Notes under the pieces: model-generated | The model's database searches: none | Told to the model about the DNA's origin: nothing | The model's input: only the letters and a program-made list of their open reading frames with translations | Position numbers and translations under genes: made by a program | Assembly (NCBI RefSeq): GCF_021596945.1 | Contig: NZ_CP063779.1 | Span: 2,454,001 to 2,518,000 of the forward strand | Reading direction: 5' to 3' | From: Mongoliitalea daihaiensis | GTDB taxonomy: Bacteria > Bacteroidota > Bacteroidia > Cytophagales > Cyclobacteriaceae | Length of the DNA: 64,000 nt | In this document: piece by piece, positions 60,569 through 64,000 of the stretch | How the letters are laid out: every line of letters begins with the position of its first letter | Position numbering within the stretch: position 1 is the first letter of the stretch

Positions 60569-63500
60569 TTAATCAGTATTTTTCCAGACCTAGTGTCCGA
60601 ACTGCCGTCGCGTTCAGATATCAGCTGTAAGTTGTAAATATAAGTCCCTTTTGCTGGAAATTTTGTTTCTGTTTGGAAAAATTTCCATTCCAAATCATCA
60701 ATTACAAATTCTGCTCCAATATAACGCCTTTGCTCTGTTATTATTTCTTGCCCCATCAAAGAATAAACACGTAAGATTAGAATTAGGTTTTCTCCTGGAC
60801 GATTTTGTACAATTTTAAATCTGCTATGAGTAATCGTTGGATTAGGATAATTCACTAAGTCAATGATTTTCAATACATTTGTATTTTTAATTTCTATTGT
60901 TGTTTGAATAATGGACTGATTCCCGACATTATCCCAAGCCTCAACTTTTACCGTGTTGGTACCGTCTCGCAGACCACGCAAAGCTGTTCTAACGGTGCCT
61001 TTTTGAAACTGATTATTTAATGCTTGGAACGATGCGTTCAATATTTCTTGTCGTTCGCCGTTAATATCGAGGACAATATTTTTTGCAGGATTGGTAAACA
61101 ACACATTGATTCCACTTTCGTCTTCTAATTCTATGAGTAAAGGGATAAATGCTGTCTCAAAACTACGGAGAGTAGGGTCTTCTTCCAATCCAAATTTCAA
61201 TAAGATTTGAGGTCCCTCAGTGTCAGAAGAATTTCTCATGCTGCCTTCCAGGGTAATGGCATCTGAACCAAATGCCTCCATGCCATTTTCTAAGGTTGCA
61301 AAGATTCTGATTTGTCCTTTTGCCAAAGATTCTTCCATATGCGTAGGAATGAAAACCTCCGAGCGGAATTTTCCATCAACAATCAATCCTTTTCCTTGGA
61401 AGAGGGCATTGGTGCGTTCTTGTAAGGTGATGGTCGGGTTCTCATCTCCAAGTGTAGTAAACTCTTTGGGTCTGTCCAATATTTGGAGATTAAATTCACC
61501 TTTTTGGTGAGTTAACTGTGCCCCTGTAAGTGGATCTTCTATGATTCCTTCGATGGCTATGAGTTGCCCTCCCGAAATTTTGGAAATTTCCGAATTCAGA
61601 TTGATATCCACTATCCGTTCAGTACTAGTACGAAGATCGGGGAGAGCCAATGTTAAGGAAGGGTCACCTAAAAGTGAGAAATTCCTATTTAGAGAGCCAT
61701 TTAAACTATTGTTTTTGGTAAGTTTGAATATGGTTCCTAAATCTCTCCATTCACCCTCATCTTGCTTAAATACTGCTTGAATAAAGGCACTATTCAATCG
61801 AAAGTTGATGGAAGAAAACACAGGCCTTCCCGTAGTAAGAAGCCCTAAAGCACCTTTTCCTTCTGCAAAGATCATTTCTTCTGCTGCAGAGCGGAGCAGA
61901 GGACTGTCATGCCTTCCAAATTCGCAGGTGGCTGTGATAATTAGAGGCAAATGTGGATGCCTTCTCCAGTCATTAAGTTGGGAGACAGTAAATATTTCTT
62001 CTGCTGTCAGGGTGTTTTCATTGCCGTGACCTATAAAATTCAGGAATAAGACTCCATTTTCTATGGATTTGCGGAAGGCTTCCTGAGCTTCGGGAGAACG
62101 TTGACGGTTGGACGCGTCTTCAATTTGCTCGAATCGGTCTAAGTATATTTTCTGAATTGAAAATTCGGGATGGTTTTGTTCCAAATACCGAATATGATTT
62201 TCGGAATCTGTGATGTGTATGTTGTTGTCTCCGTCATCCGCTACAAATGCTAGCTGGCTTTTCCAAGGCCCCAAAGCCTGATCTACGTTTTCATAGTTGA
62301 TGATTTTATCTACTGCCTCTCGTGCTTCCCGGGCATTGATGGCTGGAATTCTCCCAACTCCAATTTGCATAGGAGCATCTCCTGCTGGAGACTCTTCCCA
62401 AAACCCAATTCCGAATGCAATCATCCCGAAATAGTCATCAGAACTGTAGGTCATCAAAGGATTCAAGCTATTTCTTGATGTGTATATAGGTACAAGATTG
62501 GGTCTTCCACGGAAAATCCCTTTATAATCATACGTGCCTTTACCTAAAAACAATACGTTTTTTAGGTTTCCACCATTTTGGTACTTGTCCGCAATAAAAT
62601 TGCGAATGCCTGTAACATCTCTGTTTCCATAGGCATAGCCGTCAAAAACGTCCTGAATCAAAACAACAGCAGTCTGTATGCCCTTACTGATTTTATGGTT
62701 GGCAAGTCGATTAGCCTGATTTTGGAGCAGGGGGTGCGTAATGATTAAAAGAGATGCATTTTGATGAGCAGTCCTACTCGATAGATTTACGGGTTGAAAA
62801 TTACGAATGAGTGGGATTTGATTTTCCTGATAACTTGCAATTTTATCCAGAGGCTTTACTTCTGCATCTTCAGAAATGCTGTGAACTTCAAAATTTGAGT
62901 TTATTTTCCAAAATAGTCTGTTTCCATCAGGAGTAAGTCTAGCTAAATTTCCACGGTGTAGGTAAACTGCATTGGAAAGATTGGCCACTGAAACCTGCGA
63001 GGATAGGATGGCAAAATCTAAAAAGCCGGCTCCATTGAAGTCAGAAGACTCGTAGCGTGTTCTCACTTGAAGTTCATTTCCGGAATAGGTAACCATTCGT
63101 TGATACAAGCCCTCGATTCCTTTGATACCATAGGTGGTATTGGGAATTGGTGGAATAGGGAACGTTTCAAAATTTTGTCCAGCTACGCTGATATGAAACC
63201 GGTTTTCAGCTACTGCTTGTCCAAGGTAGTGGATAAACAGTTCATGCGTATTCCCCATTTTACTGGAAAGGGGCATGCTAAAATTAAATGTTTGACCACC
63301 GAAAAAAGGTCGGGAATACCAATTTCTTCCAGAGTTAAGGATGTTATCTTCTTGCCATTTCCTAAATTGAATAAAGGCAAGCTGATTGATCACAGGAAGG
63401 CTAGCATTTGCTTGTGCGGCTGAACTGATGCGCTGAGGCTGCGTCGTCCTACCAACCCAATAAAAAAGAGTATCTGTGTAGGGATTGCTTTGGATATGGA

Positions 63501-63804
63501 GTGTGTTGGCAGAGGCTTCTACACGGTGCGGACCTTGTGCATAAAAGACAAGACGGTTTCCAATAACTTGACTAGGTAGTTGATGTGGTTCTTTAAAATC
63601 TTCCGTAAGTACTTGATTCAATGGTCCATGTTGACCAAAGATTCCAACTTCTGAAATATTATTGAAACCATGTTGCCGTAAATCATCCATTGAGATGGCG
63701 TACATCCCTTCTGCTGTAATAGGAAATTTCATATACAGTTCTTGTGCTAGGCTATTAACCCAACACATGAATAATAAAAAATAAACTGTTACACTACGGC
63801 GCAT
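60565..63804 (-). CDS. porU: Type IX secretion sortase PorU
   Basis: PorU is a C25 gingipain-like protease that removes the C-terminal signal of type IX cargo and attaches the protein to the surface glycolipid. This 1079-residue protein has a signal peptide (near SLAQ). The catalytic His593 lies in NFIGHGNEN and Cys627 in TATCEFGRHDSP. The C-terminal part (about 980-1079), with VNYPNPTITHSRFKI and a final GKILIK, is itself a type IX C-terminal-like domain. Its ATG lies inside the end of pssA (11-base overlap). Confidence 0.95.
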   Translation of the reverse strand: MRRSVTVYFLLFMCWVNSLAQELYMKFPITAEGMYAISMDDLRQHGFNNISEVGIFGQHGPLNQVLTEDFKEPHQLPSQVIGNRLVFYAQGPHRVEASANTLHIQSNPYTDTLFYWVGRTTQPQRISSAAQANASLPVINQLAFIQFRKWQEDNILNSGRNWYSRPFFGGQTFNFSMPLSSKMGNTHELFIHYLGQAVAENRFHISVAGQNFETFPIPPIPNTTYGIKGIEGLYQRMVTYSGNELQVRTRYESSDFNGAGFLDFAILSSQVSVANLSNAVYLHRGNLARLTPDGNRLFWKINSNFEVHSISEDAEVKPLDKIASYQENQIPLIRNFQPVNLSSRTAHQNASLLIITHPLLQNQANRLANHKISKGIQTAVVLIQDVFDGYAYGNRDVTGIRNFIADKYQNGGNLKNVLFLGKGTYDYKGIFRGRPNLVPIYTSRNSLNPLMTYSSDDYFGMIAFGIGFWEESPAGDAPMQIGVGRIPAINAREAREAVDKIINYENVDQALGPWKSQLAFVADDGDNNIHITDSENHIRYLEQNHPEFSIQKIYLDRFEQIEDASNRQRSPEAQEAFRKSIENGVLFLNFIGHGNENTLTAEEIFTVSQLNDWRRHPHLPLIITATCEFGRHDSPLLRSAAEEMIFAEGKGALGLLTTGRPVFSSINFRLNSAFIQAVFKQDEGEWRDLGTIFKLTKNNSLNGSLNRNFSLLGDPSLTLALPDLRTSTERIVDINLNSEISKISGGQLIAIEGIIEDPLTGAQLTHQKGEFNLQILDRPKEFTTLGDENPTITLQERTNALFQGKGLIVDGKFRSEVFIPTHMEESLAKGQIRIFATLENGMEAFGSDAITLEGSMRNSSDTEGPQILLKFGLEEDPTLRSFETAFIPLLIELEDESGINVLFTNPAKNIVLDINGERQEILNASFQALNNQFQKGTVRTALRGLRDGTNTVKVEAWDNVGNQSIIQTTIEIKNTNVLKIIDLVNYPNPTITHSRFKIVQNRPGENLILILRVYSLMGQEIITEQRRYIGAEFVIDDLEWKFFQTETKFPAKGTYIYNLQLISERDGSSDTRSGKILIK

Positions 63805-64000
63805 TCTTTTGTACTAATCCTTCCACTACAGACAACACAATATACGTAATAATTAGCAAGGGAATACCTGCCCAGCCAAGAGATAATATCAATGTGGCTC
63901 CAAGGATGATTAAAATAAATCGAAACTCATTGCCTTTCCATTGCTTAGTTTTGAATTTTAAGGCTATCAAGGGTAATTCAGCAACTAATAAAAAGGAGCA
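63794..64000 (-). CDS. pssA: CDP-diacylglycerol-serine phosphatidyltransferase, C-terminal part
   Basis: Translated by hand from the right edge: 68 residues to a TAG at 63796-63794; the N-terminus is outside the window. The fragment has two membrane helices and the segment AELPLIALKFKTKQWKGNE, which I recognise from the end of the Bacteroidota PssA, an enzyme of phosphatidylserine and phosphatidylethanolamine synthesis. Identification rests on this segment. It overlaps the porU start by 11 bases and so heads the type IX operon here. Confidence 0.65.
   Translation of the reverse strand, partial: CSFLLVAELPLIALKFKTKQWKGNEFRFILIILGATLILSLGWAGIPLLIITYIVLSVVEGLVQKNAP

Noticed and set aside
1-64000. 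CRISPR array, prophage, insertion sequence, tRNA or rRNA gene
   Set aside because: I found no repeat-spacer pattern, transposase, phage gene or cloverleaf in the gaps. The repeats seen are 7-base arrays or dispersed elements without spacers.

Overview
This window is a gene-dense piece of a Bacteroidota chromosome, most likely order Cytophagales and close to Cyclobacteriaceae (Algoriphagus or Belliella type). That placement is inference. It rests on the type IX secretion genes porU and porV, the Bacteroidota promoter element TAnnTTTG upstream of several genes, the long form of IspG, a SusC-like receptor, families largely confined to Bacteroidota (BT_3928-like, DUF4494, DUF1599, DUF6728-like, DUF4221-like), and many exported proteins with an '-AQ' signal peptidase site or a lipobox. 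I see no rRNA, tRNA, CRISPR array, prophage or intact insertion sequence.

Layout. 1-5050 is mostly minus strand: a MORN/YwqK-like protein cut by the left edge, a fabH-type ketoacyl synthase with a small unknown partner, and a YheT hydrolase / SRAP / metallo-beta-lactamase operon. 5170-7620 holds a pyruvate dehydrogenase E2 gene and hslV, separated by a long intergenic stretch written in 7-base units. 7750-24880 is the accessory-looking part. It carries a TlpA-like thioredoxin, an unknown exported protein, a DUF4221-like lipoprotein, a short SusC-like receptor followed by a propeller lipoprotein, two S41 peptidases (one Tricorn-like), an OmpA-like protein, and an antitoxin whose toxin is reduced to its first codons. 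typA sits inside this part. Dispersed repeats, hairpins and gene debris fill its gaps.

24980-39450 is housekeeping: a Pif1-like helicase, SDR-ispG, a YdeI-like protein, a small membrane protein / YjbR / ABC ATPase operon, a ComEA-like HhH protein, hemA, a WG-repeat protein, floA-nfeD and proS. 39570-46550 holds a Gly/Met/Trp/Phe-rich lipoprotein, a FadL-like porin, the divergent pair of operons DUF1599 - BT_3928-like - aroK and folP - cdaA. 46610-55800 holds a DUF4494 gene, a patatin-domain membrane protein, a KefB-type antiporter, a DUF962 protein, a FAD oxidoreductase, nhaC and an RNase D-like exonuclease. 55790-64000 holds an IMPACT-family protein, a FdtA-like cupin, a family 2 glycosyltransferase, and the minus-strand operon pssA - porU - porV - M16-like protein.

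Genes that plausibly work together: floA with nfeD (membrane microdomains); PorU with PorV (attachment of type IX cargo at the cell surface); folP-cdaA (folate and c-di-AMP), with a possible c-di-AMP effector in the RCK_C antiporter about 3 kb away; and the exported propeller, receptor and thioredoxin proteins of the accessory region. No complete unknown system is evident. The best leads are the heptamer-phased intergenic arrays, the repeat family at 8.6 and 11.2 kb, the toxin relic, the SusD-less receptor with a propeller lipoprotein, the low-complexity lipoprotein, and the zinc-less M16 protein in the type IX operon.
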